Positions 55,557 through 64,000 of a DNA stretch of 64,000 nucleotides are shown here, piece after piece (positions within the stretch are counted from its first letter, which is position 1; the number at the start of each line of letters is the position of its first letter). The DNA is from Rhizobium sp. (GTDB lineage: Bacteria > Pseudomonadota > Alphaproteobacteria > Rhizobiales > Rhizobiaceae). The stretch is from NCBI GenBank assembly GCA_019739215.1, contig JAHHDR010000002.1, positions 1 through 64,000 on the forward strand. Direction: 5' to 3'. Below the pieces are notes generated by a model. It did no database searches. It had not been told where the DNA came from and saw only the letters and a list, made by a program, of their open reading frames with translations. The position numbers and the translations under genes are program-made.

Positions 55557-56825
55557 TTACTGGATCTGGCCTTCGGCCTGGCTCTGGATCGCCTTCAGTA
55601 CGTCGTCTACATTGGCGCCCTTGGCGAGATCGGGAAGATGCGCCGTGACGGCGGTGTCCACCTCGTTGGTGAAGATGCCGTAATTGACCGCCGGAACCTT
55701 GGCGAGCCAATCGGAGAAGTTCTGCCAGACGGGCTCGCCGCCGAAGAATGCATCCTTCTCGGAATAGGCCGGGCCGTTGCGGGCCGAAAGCAGCGAGCCG
55801 ACGGCACCCTGGTTGACCAGGATCTGCTGGTAGAAATCGGCGTCCTTGGCATAGATCTCATTGAGGAAGTCGATCGCCTCGTCCTTCTCGGCCGAGCTTT
55901 CGATCACATACCAGCTCGAGCCGCCGAGGTTGGACGCATGCGTGCCGCCTTCCACATCCATCTTCGGGATCGGCGCGACGCCCCACTTGCCGGATTGGTC
56001 GGCCTGGGCCTTGACGGTGCCGGTGATCCAGACGCCTGTCGTGACCGAGGCGACGTCGCCGGATGTGAAGCTTGCGACCCATTCGGTCCAGCCGGCTGCC
56101 GGCTTGAAGATGCCCGCCTGGAGGATTTTCTGCTCGGTCTCGAGTGCTGCCTTGAGCGCCGGGTTGCCTTCGATGCTGAGGTTGCCTTCGGCATCGAAAT
56201 ACCAGCCGCCAGCGGACTGCATCAGGATGCGGACCAGACCGGCGTCATTGACGTCGAGGCCCATCATCTTCTTGCCGGTCTTGGCTTCGACAGCCTTGCC
56301 GATCTCGATGAACTTGTCCCAGGTGATGTTCTGCATGTCTTCCGGCTTGTAGCCGGCCTGCTCGATATAGTCCTTGCGGTAATAGAGGCCGGTCACGCCG
56401 GAATCGAAGGGCATGCCATAGACCTTGCCGTCCACGGTCATCAGCTGCACCTTGTAGGGTGCGAAGCCGGAATAGTCGATCTTGCCGGACAGTTCGGCGA
56501 AGGCGCCGGCGAAAGACTGCAGGTATTTCTGCGCGCCGTAGTCTTCGATTAGGACGATATCGGGAAGTGCATCGGTGGTGCCCGATGCGAGCGCGGTCTG
56601 CAGCTTCTGCTCGACGTCGGTCTTGGCGAAGTCGACAATGTTGAAGGTCGTCTCGGGATGCTTGGCCGTGTAGCGGGCGGCGGCTTCCTTCATGATGGCG
56701 ACGTTGAAGTTGGGGTCCCAGCACCAGATGGTTACTTCGCCGGCAAAGGCGGCGGTGGCGGCAAAGAAGCTCGCGCCGGCCATGGCAGCCGCGGCGATAC
56801 GGGACAGAATCTTCCTGTTGGTCAT
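55557..56825 (-). CDS. Extracellular sugar-type solute-binding protein
   Basis: This 422-residue family 1 binding protein has a signal peptide ending AFAGEV (about 1-29) and the typical blocks PDIVLIEDYGAQ, VYGMPFDSGVTGLYYRKDY and GAVGSLLSARNG. It delivers an oligosaccharide to the MalF/MalG pair encoded downstream. It is first gene of the operon, and its promoter region carries an AAAATTTACT element shared with the LacI gene promoter. Confidence 0.93.
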   Translation of the reverse strand: MTNRKILSRIAAAAMAGASFFAATAAFAGEVTIWCWDPNFNVAIMKEAAARYTAKHPETTFNIVDFAKTDVEQKLQTALASGTTDALPDIVLIEDYGAQKYLQSFAGAFAELSGKIDYSGFAPYKVQLMTVDGKVYGMPFDSGVTGLYYRKDYIEQAGYKPEDMQNITWDKFIEIGKAVEAKTGKKMMGLDVNDAGLVRILMQSAGGWYFDAEGNLSIEGNPALKAALETEQKILQAGIFKPAAGWTEWVASFTSGDVASVTTGVWITGTVKAQADQSGKWGVAPIPKMDVEGGTHASNLGGSSWYVIESSAEKDEAIDFLNEIYAKDADFYQQILVNQGAVGSLLSARNGPAYSEKDAFFGGEPVWQNFSDWLAKVPAVNYGIFTNEVDTAVTAHLPDLAKGANVDDVLKAIQSQAEGQIQ

Positions 56826-56912
56826 TTTTATCCTCCCTCGGAATGGCAGAGACAGGTTCTCCTCTCCTGTCCAGCGCGAGAAGTTTTACCGAAAATCAGG
56901 AAACAGGCAAGG

Positions 56913-56930
56913 AAAATTTACTAAATATTT
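56913..56930. promoter_or_regulatory. Candidate operator of the GH2 operon
   Basis: AAAATTTACT (56913-56922) is followed by TAAATATTTA (56921-56930, a perfect palindrome), 88 bases upstream of the binding-protein start. The same AAAATTTACT occurs in the dyad upstream of the LacI gene, which suggests one regulator binds both. Confidence 0.5.
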
Positions 56931-56959
56931 ATTGCGGCTGCGAAGAGCGCAAAAAGTTG

Positions 56960-58009
56960 TCACGATTCCAGCGGTTTGCGACAGGACCCGCGCCAGACAA
57001 GCTCGGTTGCGATGCGCACCTGCTTGCCGTAATCGCGTCCGGAAAGGCGTTCGAGCAGCAGGTCGACGGCGGTCTCACCGATATGCTCGCCATGTATCTT
57101 CACGGTGGTGAGCGGTGGCGTGAGAAACTGCGCCACGGGGATATCGTTGTAGGAAATGATGGCGATATCATCCGGAATGACCAGGGCCTGTTCCTGTATC
57201 GCCCTGTAGGCACCGATCGCCATATTGTCGTTGGACGTGACGATCACGTCGGGACGGTCGACCAGCGCCAGCAGGTCGAGTGCGAGGCGATAGCCGGTGT
57301 CGAGCCGCAGGCTCTGGCCGGACGAACAATCTGCGAGGGCCAGCAGATCGGAATCGAAGGAGCCGTTCTTTCTCTGCCAGTCGATATAGGCCGCGCAGCG
57401 CCGCTCGGCGAACTGCTGCACCGCACCGTTGAGATTCTCATGGCTGCCGATGAAGCCGATACGATCGTATCCCGCTGATTTCAGCGCGTCGAGGATCTTT
57501 CGGGTGGCAAGTTCCATGTCGGCGAAGACGCTGTCCAGCGTGTCGTCGCGTGGATCGAAGTCGGCGAAGACGACGTGCCGGGCGTGCTGGCGAAGCCAGG
57601 CAACTTCATTGTCGGAATGCTTGCCGATGACGATGACGCCCGACGCCTCCGACAGCAACCCCTCCTCGGGCATCGCGTCGGAATGGAAGACTTTGGCGAT
57701 CTCGGTGCGGAGATCGCGACAGCGGTTCTCGATGCCGAGGCGCACGCCGACATAATAGGGATCGGCGATCTCGTCCGATGGCTCGAGAAAGTGGACGATG
57801 ACCAGCTTGGTCAGCAGGCTCGGCGCGGCGGCCTGGCCGATCGCCTTGTTTCGGTTGCGCGGCGTTTCGTAATTGAGCGACTCGGCGGTCTCTATAATGG
57901 CCTGACGCTTGATCGGCGAGATGGACAGCGCGGGGTCGTAATTGAGCACGCGCGACACCGTTGCCGGCGAGACGCCGACCGCCTTGGCGATTTCCTTGAT
58001 CGTGACCAT
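56960..58009 (-). CDS. LacI-family transcriptional regulator
   Basis: This 349-residue LacI/GalR-type repressor has the helix-turn-helix TIKEIAKAVGVSPATVSRVL right at the N-terminus, hinge to about residue 60, then a sugar-binding domain (PYYVGVRLGIENRC, GFIGSHENLNGA, IISYNDIPVAQFL). ATG 58009 gives the family start MVTIKE; a GTG at 58018 is also possible. It lies upstream of, and in the same direction as, the binding-protein gene and probably represses the GH2 operon and itself. Confidence 0.92.
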   Translation of the reverse strand: MVTIKEIAKAVGVSPATVSRVLNYDPALSISPIKRQAIIETAESLNYETPRNRNKAIGQAAAPSLLTKLVIVHFLEPSDEIADPYYVGVRLGIENRCRDLRTEIAKVFHSDAMPEEGLLSEASGVIVIGKHSDNEVAWLRQHARHVVFADFDPRDDTLDSVFADMELATRKILDALKSAGYDRIGFIGSHENLNGAVQQFAERRCAAYIDWQRKNGSFDSDLLALADCSSGQSLRLDTGYRLALDLLALVDRPDVIVTSNDNMAIGAYRAIQEQALVIPDDIAIISYNDIPVAQFLTPPLTTVKIHGEHIGETAVDLLLERLSGRDYGKQVRIATELVWRGSCRKPLES

Positions 58010-58074
58010 CCCTGGCACTCGTCTTTCTTTTGTCGCACTGTGTCACATGTTCGAGCCTGCCGGAATAGATATTC

Positions 58075-58088
58075 AGTAAAAATTTACT
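58075..58088. promoter_or_regulatory. Candidate LacI autoregulatory operator
   Basis: AGTAAA-AA-TTTACT is a dyad with perfect six-base arms, 66 bases upstream of the LacI start. It shares AAAATTTACT with the site upstream of the binding-protein gene at 56913. Confidence 0.5.
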
Positions 58089-58278
58089 CCGCATCTTCCG
58101 GTCCGGTGGGCGGCGTAAGGTGGCAGGGGCCTGTGCGCCATCTGATCGCGGCTTATACCCAAGCGGTAAATTCGCCACAAGCCGTCCGACCCACGGGTTG
58201 GGTCGCGGGCGGGAATTGTGTTGGAACGGCGCGCAACAGTCCGGCGTTACCGGAAAACACGAAGCGAAGGAGGATGAG

Positions 58279-58389
58279 ATGTCGGACCATTATCCGGTTC
58301 ACGACCCGCGCCCGTGGGGCGCTTCCCTGACGATCTCGACGATCGTTATCCTGGCCTATATGGCATTGAGCCTCTACATGGCCGGCTGA
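58279..58389 (+). CDS. Small membrane protein of 36 residues
   Basis: ATG 58279 is preceded by AAGGAGGATGAG, an excellent ribosome-binding site. It opens 36 codons: a short hydrophilic start with histidines (SDHYPVHDPRPWG), then one predicted membrane helix (about residues 17-34, ending LYLSMYAG-like in LSLYMAG). It ends at the very base before the convergent GntR gene stop. No family name comes to mind. The 190 bases before it contain no other gene. It could be a regulator or subunit of a membrane protein. Confidence 0.65.
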   Translation: MSDHYPVHDPRPWGASLTISTIVILAYMALSLYMAG

Positions 58390-59106
58390 TCAGATGAAGC
58401 CCATGCTGCGTTGCATGGCAGCCTGGAAATGCGCGTCGAGGGCGGCCTCGGCGCCATCGGCGTCGCGCTTGCGGCACGCTTCGATGATCTCGACATGTTC
58501 CTTCAGCGTCCGGAGCGCGACCGGCGCCGTGATCTTGCGGTCGAGCCGCAGCAGCCTGAGATAATTGTGCATGCGGCGATAGCTGCTGTCGATCAGCGGA
58601 TTGCGCAGGATGCCGATGACCGCGTTGTGCAGCACGCGTTCGAGTTCCTCCATCTCCACCAGATCCACGGCTGTGAGGCCCTTCGCGGCGATGCTGGCGA
58701 TCAGTGCCTCGTGTCGCTTGCCGATTTCCTCGATCAGGTCCTCGTCGCCCTGTTCGGCGAAGACCCGCACGGCGGCGCGCTCGAGGATCGACCGGAACTG
58801 ATAGGTGGAGCGCGTGAGCTCAAATCCCGGCCGGACGAACTGGATGCCGGAGCGCGGATGGATGGCGAGGATTCCCTCGGCCTCGAGGACCCTGAGCGCA
58901 TCGCGGAGGGGGGCGACGGGAACGTCAACGATTTCGGACAGTTCGCCTTGCGAGACAAAGGAACCCGCCTGGACGCGACGCTCGAACAGCGCCTCCAGCA
59001 CGCGCTCATAGGCGAGGTCGCTGAGGCGCTGCGACGGGATCGGTTCATCATTGACGGAGGCGAGTTTTATCTTTCGGGCCACTTGCACGCTTTCTCGTTC
59101 TGGCAT
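58390..59106 (-). CDS. GntR-family transcriptional regulator (FCD/FadR type)
   Basis: This 238-residue regulator has an N-terminal winged helix (FVSQGELSEIVDVPVAPLRDAL, recognition helix about 53-68) and a C-terminal FCD helical ligand domain (ARLIAS-like bundle, RMHNYLRLLR, LKEHVEIIEACRKRDADGAE). It is divergent from an enolase-superfamily dehydratase gene with a 57-base spacer containing a perfect 16-bp palindrome. FCD regulators usually sense organic or sugar acids, in keeping with that neighbour. Confidence 0.92.
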   Translation of the reverse strand: MPERESVQVARKIKLASVNDEPIPSQRLSDLAYERVLEALFERRVQAGSFVSQGELSEIVDVPVAPLRDALRVLEAEGILAIHPRSGIQFVRPGFELTRSTYQFRSILERAAVRVFAEQGDEDLIEEIGKRHEALIASIAAKGLTAVDLVEMEELERVLHNAVIGILRNPLIDSSYRRMHNYLRLLRLDRKITAPVALRTLKEHVEIIEACRKRDADGAEAALDAHFQAAMQRSMGFI

Positions 59107-59118
59107 ATTAGGTAGCGC

Positions 59119-59134
59119 ATCTGATCGATCAGAT
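59119..59134. promoter_or_regulatory. Candidate GntR operator, palindrome ATCTGATCGATCAGAT
   Basis: A perfect 16-bp palindrome in the spacer between the GntR gene and the dehydratase gene. FCD-type GntR proteins bind compact dyads in such divergent promoters. Position and perfect symmetry make this the likely site. Confidence 0.65.
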
Positions 59135-59163
59135 CAACAGAGTAATAGATCAAGCGCCGCGCC

Positions 59164-60303
59164 ATGACCATTTCATCCTTCCGGATAACCCGCTTCCAGT
59201 TCGCCCGCGACCGCGTCATCGGCGACAGCCAGGTGCGGGCGGACGACGCGAATGTAGCAGCACTGGAACTGATTTCCGATAGCGGAGCGGTCGGCCTGGG
59301 CTTTATCCAGACGCTATTTACCGCCCTGCCCGCACAGGCGGAAATCGAGCGAGTCTTCGTCGCCGAGGTGTTCCCGGGTCTCGAAGGTCGCAAGGCGATC
59401 GGGCTGGTGCACAAGGTCACCCGCCCTCGGGGCGGAAACCTGCGCGCCGCGACCCTGAATTTTCACGAGGCCGTGCAGGTCGCGCTGTGGGATCTCGCCG
59501 CAAAGGACGTCGGGCTACCGCTCTACAAGCTGCTCGGCGGCGAGCGCAATAGGGTGCGCGCCTATGCAAGCGGGCTGGATTTCCACCTCAGCGACGCAGA
59601 TTTCGAGAAACTCTTCGCCTATGCGGCATCGATCGGCTACCGCGCCTTCAAGATCAAGGTCGGCCATGACGATTTCGAGCGCGACCTTAGCCGGCTCAAT
59701 ATCCTGAAGAAGGTGGTGCCCGCCGGTTCCGCGATCATGGTCGATGCCAACGAAGCCTGGTCGTCCAAGGAAGCCTCGGTGAAGATCGCGGCGATCGAGA
59801 AGGCAGGCCATGACCTGCTCTGGGTCGAGGATCCGATCCTGCGCAGCGATTTCGCCGGCCTCAGGATGCTTCGCGAGTGCACGCCCCACACCCAGATCAA
59901 TTCCGGTGAATATCTCGATCTCTCCGGCAAGCGCCTGCTGCTCGAAGCCGAGGGAGCCGACATCATCAATGTCCATGGCCAGGTGTCCGACGTGATGCGG
60001 ATCGGCTGGTTCGCCGCCGAGAAGGCGATCCCGGTCAGCCTCGGCAATACGTTTCTGGAAATGGGTGTGCATGCCGCCTGCGCGCTGCCCGAGGTCGAAT
60101 GGCTCGAATACTCGTTCCAGAACTTTGACCATCTGGTGGATGAACCGATCGAGATCCGCGACGGTTGGGCCTATGCGCCCGAGCGCTCCGGCCACGGCCT
60201 GGTGCTGAGCGAAGCAGCGCGAAAAGAGTGGGCCCGCCCCTCGATTCTGACGCGGGAAGAGCTTGGCGCAGCGCCCGCCAATCCGAGACTGCCGATTTTC
60301 TGA
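59164..60303 (+). CDS. Mandelate racemase/muconate-lactonizing enzyme family protein, likely sugar-acid dehydratase
   Basis: This 379-residue enolase-superfamily enzyme has the KxK base in FKIKVG (Lys163, Lys165), magnesium ligands Asp194 (MVDANEAW), Glu222 (VEDPI) and Glu249 (NSGEYL), and His271 in NVHGQVSD as second base. Lys and His bases on opposite faces fit the mandelate racemase subgroup, most of whose members dehydrate aldonic or aldaric acids. The FCD regulator and the sugar-type ABC transporter on either side support a sugar-acid substrate, which cannot be named. Confidence 0.85.
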   Translation: MTISSFRITRFQFARDRVIGDSQVRADDANVAALELISDSGAVGLGFIQTLFTALPAQAEIERVFVAEVFPGLEGRKAIGLVHKVTRPRGGNLRAATLNFHEAVQVALWDLAAKDVGLPLYKLLGGERNRVRAYASGLDFHLSDADFEKLFAYAASIGYRAFKIKVGHDDFERDLSRLNILKKVVPAGSAIMVDANEAWSSKEASVKIAAIEKAGHDLLWVEDPILRSDFAGLRMLRECTPHTQINSGEYLDLSGKRLLLEAEGADIINVHGQVSDVMRIGWFAAEKAIPVSLGNTFLEMGVHAACALPEVEWLEYSFQNFDHLVDEPIEIRDGWAYAPERSGHGLVLSEAARKEWARPSILTREELGAAPANPRLPIF

Positions 60304-60314
60304 CTGCAGTGTTC

Positions 60315-60338
60315 CGGCGGCTCGCCGCCGTCTATTTT
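60315..60338 (+). terminator. Hairpin with U-rich tail between dehydratase and binding-protein genes
   Basis: CGGCGG and CCGCCG form a perfect 6-bp stem with loop CTCG, followed by TCTATTTT. This looks like a weak intrinsic terminator that would separate dehydratase from transporter expression, although readthrough is likely. Confidence 0.5.
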
Positions 60339-60355
60339 CCATGGGAGGAAACAAA

Positions 60356-61615
60356 ATGCGCATGACACTTAAGGCCGCCCTTTTGATGGGCACACTGCTT
60401 TCGGCCACCTGGGCTCAGGCTCAGGAAATCACCGTCTGGGACTGGAAGTCGAGCGATCCGCTCAGCGTGCCCTACTACCAGAAGGCCAAGGAGGTCTTCG
60501 AAGCCAAGCATCCGGGCGCAACGATCAACTATGTCATGCAGCCGCATGACCAGTATTACACGCTGCTCGGCACGGCGCTTTCTTCCAACGCGGGTCCCGA
60601 CCTCTTCCTGATGAATGGCGGCGCACAGGCCAAGGCCCGGTTCGGCGCGCTCATGAAGCTCGATGACAAGATCACTGACATCAAGGGCGACCTCGTCGGC
60701 TGGGAAGAGTTCTCCGATGCCTCGGGGGCCTATGCGATCCCGCTCTCGATCCAGGGTTTTGTGATCTATTTCAACAAGACGCTCTATGCCGATGCCGGCC
60801 TCGACCCCAACAGCCCGCCCAAGACCTGGGCTGAACTGACCAAGGTCTGCGATGCGATCAAGGCGAAGGGCGCGGTGCCGTGTTTCGCCATGGGCAACAA
60901 GGAAGGGTTCGGGATCGAGTTCTGGTTCTCGTCTATCGCCGCCACGTCCTGGACAGCGCAGGAACAGGCCGACTTTGCGAGCGGCAAGCTCAAGTGGTCG
61001 GATGCGCCGGTCAAGGCGATCCTGCAGAGCTGGGTCGACGCCAATGCGAACGGCTGGTTCCCGCAGGGCGCCAACTCCACCGCCAAGTTCATGGACGAAT
61101 ATGAAGGCTTCATGCGCTCGGAATCGGCCAACACGATCGGCCTGATCTCGGACGTCGCCCACTGGAAGCAGTTCGACGAGTTCCTCGGCGCCGAGAATAC
61201 AGGCGTCTTCCCGATGCCCGCGCCTGCCGTCGCGTCCGACAAGACGGAAGGCGCGCCGAAATTCCCGCTCTCGGGCGGTATCGGCTACGGCGTCAACAAG
61301 GCGTCGGCCAATGCCGATCTCGCGCTCGAATTCGCCAAGGTGCTGGCGTCGCCTGAGCTCGAGCAGATCTTCTTCAATGATGCCGGCGCGGTGGCCGCCA
61401 ATTCCAAGGTCGACACGGCAGGCGTCAAGAGCCCGGCCGCGATCGAGATCCTCAAGCTGATGGCCACGTCCGGCGCGCCGACAGCGCATACCAACGCCAC
61501 CGCGCAGGAACTGGAGGAAGTCCACCGCCTGAGCCAGATGCTGCTCAACGGCGAGGTCACCGTCGATGACGCCGCCAAGCGCATGGACGAGGTCCAGGCT
61601 GCGTCGCGGAAGTAA
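60356..61615 (+). CDS. Extracellular sugar-type solute-binding protein
   Basis: This 419-residue family 1 binding protein has a signal peptide ending TWAQAQE (about 1-22) and characteristic blocks GPDLFLMNGGAQ, IPLSIQGFVIYFNKTLY and FPLSGGIGYGVNKAS. ATG 60356 is chosen because GGGAGGAAACAAA precedes it; a longer frame from 60263 overlaps the dehydratase gene. It feeds the permease pair downstream, and with the dehydratase it suggests uptake and breakdown of a sugar acid or its oligomer. Confidence 0.93.
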   Translation: MRMTLKAALLMGTLLSATWAQAQEITVWDWKSSDPLSVPYYQKAKEVFEAKHPGATINYVMQPHDQYYTLLGTALSSNAGPDLFLMNGGAQAKARFGALMKLDDKITDIKGDLVGWEEFSDASGAYAIPLSIQGFVIYFNKTLYADAGLDPNSPPKTWAELTKVCDAIKAKGAVPCFAMGNKEGFGIEFWFSSIAATSWTAQEQADFASGKLKWSDAPVKAILQSWVDANANGWFPQGANSTAKFMDEYEGFMRSESANTIGLISDVAHWKQFDEFLGAENTGVFPMPAPAVASDKTEGAPKFPLSGGIGYGVNKASANADLALEFAKVLASPELEQIFFNDAGAVAANSKVDTAGVKSPAAIEILKLMATSGAPTAHTNATAQELEEVHRLSQMLLNGEVTVDDAAKRMDEVQAASRK

Positions 61616-61682
61616 CCGCTTCCCGATGAACTGGGCCGGGGCTATTCAATCGCCCCGGCCACCTTTTTACGAGGACGACACA

Positions 61683-62549
61683 TTGGGAAGCATAGCCGAA
61701 CGACGGATCGCCCTGCTCTTCATCGCCCCGGCCCTGCTGCTGGTTGGCGTGTTTCGCATCTTTCCGCTCGTCTGGGGCTTCGTGCTCTCGTTCTTCGATT
61801 CCGACGGGATGACGAAGTTCGAATTTACGGGCTTCGGCAATTACGTCGCACTCGCCAGCGACAATGCCTTCCGTGACTCGGTCGAGAACACGCTGATCCT
61901 GATCGCGACGCTGCCGATCTGGGTGGCGCTGCCGATGCTGCTGGCCATCCTGATCCATCAGGGCGTGCCCGGCGGCAGTTTCTTCCGCGCGGTCTATTTC
62001 TTTCCGGCCGTGCTCTCCTCGGTCATCATCGGCTCGATCTTCAACATGGTGCTGCGCTTCGACGGCAGCCTCAATGCCATGCTGAAAGCCGTGGGCCTGG
62101 TGCCGGTCGACTGGCTCGGCTCCGGCACGACCGCGCTGTTCGTGCTGTTCTCCGTCCATCTCTGGTCGACCTTCGGCATGAGCCTGCTGATCTTCATGGC
62201 CGGGCTTTCGACCGTGCCGAAGGAACTGATCGAGGCCGCACGGCTCGATGGTGCCAAGCCCTTGCAGATCTGGTGGCACGTGATGATCCCGGTGCTGCGC
62301 CCGATCATCGAATTCGTTGGCGTGGTGACCACGATCGGCGCGCTGACCTCGATGTTCGGCCTGATCTATGTGCTAACCGCAGGCGGTCCCGGCACGTCCA
62401 CGACCCTGCCGGAATTCCTGATCTGGCTCGAACAGGGCAAGATGAACCGCCCGGGCTATGCCGCCGCGATTTCCATGCTGCTGTTCTCGCTGATGGCGGG
62501 TCTGGCCTATATCCAGATCCGTATCATGTCGAAGAACGCGAACCTCTGA
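61683..62549 (+). CDS. ABC transporter permease (MalF type)
   Basis: This 288-residue permease has six membrane helices and the EAA loop ELIEAARLDGAKPLQIWWHV. TTG 61683 after GAGGACGAC gives the normal length; an upstream ATG at 61626 is possible but adds an odd leader. It forms the channel with the next gene product. The second permease gene begins 19 bases after its stop. Confidence 0.9.
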   Translation: MGSIAERRIALLFIAPALLLVGVFRIFPLVWGFVLSFFDSDGMTKFEFTGFGNYVALASDNAFRDSVENTLILIATLPIWVALPMLLAILIHQGVPGGSFFRAVYFFPAVLSSVIIGSIFNMVLRFDGSLNAMLKAVGLVPVDWLGSGTTALFVLFSVHLWSTFGMSLLIFMAGLSTVPKELIEAARLDGAKPLQIWWHVMIPVLRPIIEFVGVVTTIGALTSMFGLIYVLTAGGPGTSTTLPEFLIWLEQGKMNRPGYAAAISMLLFSLMAGLAYIQIRIMSKNANL

Positions 62550-62568
62550 GGCGGACTGGACCAGACCC

Positions 62569-63402
62569 ATGGCACTCACCTCGAAGCGCGAAAAATGGAT
62601 GATGCGGGCGGCCTCGCTGCCGATGTGGCTGCTGGCGCTGACCTGCCTCTATCCGGTCTGGTTCGCCATCAACAATGCGCTGAAAACCGACAAGGGCTAT
62701 ATTCTCAATCGCTTCAACGTGGTCACCGACCCGACGATCCAGAATTTCATCAATGCCTGGACGCGATCGCGCCTGTCGGAGTACTTTCTCAACTCCGTGG
62801 TGACGACGGCCGGCGCCGTGGCGCTGCTGCTGCTCGTCTCGTCGCTCGCGGGCTTCGCCTTCGCGATGCTGCGCTTCCCTTACCGCAAGCTGCTGTTCAT
62901 CGTCATCCTGGCCTCGCTGATGATCCCCGTGCAGGTGGTGCTGGTGCCCTTCTACCGCACCATTGTCACACTCGGATTGGTCAATACCCGCGTCGGCCTG
63001 ATCATCTCCTACACGTCCTTCTTCCTGCCGTTCTGCGTCTACCTCATGACCGCCTTCTATTCGGCCCTGCCTAGGGAGTTGGTGGAAGCGGCGCGGATGG
63101 ACGGCGCCAAGCTGATCCAGATCTGGTGGCATGTCATGCTGCCGCTCGGCAAACCTGCCTTGATCACGCTCGGCATCCTCAACACGCTCTATTGCTGGAA
63201 CGACGTGCTGATCTCGCTGCTCGTGCTGCAGAAGGAGCGGACGCTGATGGTCGGCATTGCGGCGCTCAAGGGGGAATACACGACCAATGTGCCGCTGCTG
63301 ATGGCCGGAATCGTCATCGCGGCGGCCCCCATCGTCATCATTTACATCATCTTCCAGCGGCGCATCGTCAATGGCATCGCCACCGGCGCCGTGAAAGGTT
63401 GA
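62569..63402 (+). CDS. ABC transporter permease (MalG type)
   Basis: This 277-residue permease has six membrane helices, EAA loop [20 protein letters not shown] and the family end [16 protein letters not shown]. It partners the MalF-type protein encoded just upstream. The ATPase gene begins five bases after its stop, so the four transporter genes are one operon. Confidence 0.93.
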   Translation: MALTSKREKWMMRAASLPMWLLALTCLYPVWFAINNALKTDKGYILNRFNVVTDPTIQNFINAWTRSRLSEYFLNSVVTTAGAVALLLLVSSLAGFAFAMLRFPYRKLLFIVILASLMIPVQVVLVPFYRTIVTLGLVNTRVGLIISYTSFFLPFCVYLMTAFYSALPRELVEAARMDGAKLIQIWWHVMLPLGKPALITLGILNTLYCWNDVLISLLVLQKERTLMVGIAALKGEYTTNVPLLMAGIVIAAAPIVIIYIIFQRRIVNGIATGAVKG

Positions 63403-63407
63403 GACCC

Positions 63408-64000
63408 ATGCCCCAGACAGACCTGCCCCAGATCGAAATGAAAAATGTGGCCAAGACCTATGGCGCCGTCAAGGTGATCCATGGCGTGTCGATGGCCATC
63501 GAGAAGGGTGAGTTCACCGTCTTTGTCGGCCCGTCCGGCTGCGGCAAGTCCACGCTGCTGCGCATGATCGCGGGGCTCGAGGAAATCACCGGCGGCGACC
63601 TGTTCATCGGCGGTCAGCGCATGAACGACCGCGAGCCTTCCGATCGCGGCGTGGCGATGGTGTTCCAGTCCTACGCGCTCTATCCCCACATGACCGTGGC
63701 CGAAAACATGAGCTTCGGCCTGCGGATGGCCAAGGCCCCAAAAGCCGAGATCGATGCCAAGGTGGGCCGCGCCGCCGAGATCCTGCAACTGACGCCCCTG
63801 CTCGACCGCAAGCCGGCCGCGCTCTCCGGTGGCCAGCGCCAGCGCGTTGCCATCGGCCGCGCCATCGTGCGCAATCCGGATGTCTTCCTGTTCGACGAAC
63901 CGCTGTCCAATCTCGATGCCGAGTTGCGGGTCCAGACCCGGGTCGAGATCGCCAAGCTGCACCAGACGCTGGGCAATACGATCGTCTACGTCACCCATGA
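63408..64000 (+). CDS. ABC transporter ATP-binding protein (UgpC/MalK type), partial
   Basis: ATG 63408 opens a frame that runs off the window after about 197 residues. Walker [10 protein letters not shown] (about 41-49), the Q-loop in [11 protein letters not shown], signature [12 protein letters not shown], Walker B VFLFDEP and the switch VTH are all present. The C-terminal TOBE domain lies beyond the edge. It is the ATPase of the sugar-acid transporter. Confidence 0.93.
   Translation, partial: MPQTDLPQIEMKNVAKTYGAVKVIHGVSMAIEKGEFTVFVGPSGCGKSTLLRMIAGLEEITGGDLFIGGQRMNDREPSDRGVAMVFQSYALYPHMTVAENMSFGLRMAKAPKAEIDAKVGRAAEILQLTPLLDRKPAALSGGQRQRVAIGRAIVRNPDVFLFDEPLSNLDAELRVQTRVEIAKLHQTLGNTIVYVTH

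Overview
The window looks like a chromosome or large-replicon segment of an alphaproteobacterium of the Rhizobiales (rhizobial/agrobacterial type). It is GC-rich, with AT-rich intergenic islands. It carries a bcsA-bcsB-bcsZ-TPR cellulose operon, many MalFGK-type carbohydrate ABC transporters with LacI, GntR or LysR regulators, and a GbcA/GbcB-like Rieske pair. Genus cannot be fixed from the sequence alone. No rRNA, tRNA, CRISPR array, insertion sequence or integrase was seen.

Layout. 1-5541: end of an exopolysaccharide cluster (export protein C-terminus, WcaJ/ExoY-like sugar transferase, PIG-L deacetylase, DegT aminotransferase, sugar epimerase, convergent GMC oxidoreductase). 5899-6249: ArsR-type regulator. 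6666-18189: biofilm-matrix block, in which a cellulose synthase operon is flanked by two RTX-type secreted proteins, both with broken reading frames. 18227-29812: LacI regulator, histidinol-dehydrogenase-like enzyme and SDR, then a sulfatase with a complete sugar-type ABC transporter, a divergent LysR regulator and a second sulfatase. 29827-32530: Rieske oxygenase and its reductase, read from a cobalamin riboswitch. 32627-35908: Lrp regulator, diaminopropionate ammonia-lyase, an atypical SDR and a GFA-family protein. 35913-39689: cobalamin-dependent methionine synthase with an AT-rich inverted repeat upstream. 39895-42370: flotillin and YqiJ-like pair. 42537-44924: AraC regulator divergent from a GH4 glycosidase. 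44958-48303: mixed small and housekeeping genes. 48307-58009 (minus strand): LacI-controlled beta-galactoside-type utilisation operon (SBP, two permeases, GH2, ATPase, and a Gfo/Idh/MocA-aldo/keto reductase fusion). 58279-64000: small membrane protein, then a GntR-controlled sugar-acid locus (enolase-superfamily dehydratase, SBP, two permeases, ATPase running off the end).

The most interesting signal is the cobalamin riboswitch (about 32340-32530, minus strand). It sits in front of an oxygen-dependent demethylase-type Rieske pair rather than a known B12 gene, and B12-dependent metH lies nearby. A caution applies to the whole window. At least eight reading-frame breaks are all explained by single extra bases (8024-8029, 17076-17081, 37623, 37633, about 37835, 53813-53817, about 54190, 54527-54530). 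This pattern suggests insertion-type sequencing errors as much as real gene decay, so the frameshifted genes are described as they would read after correction.
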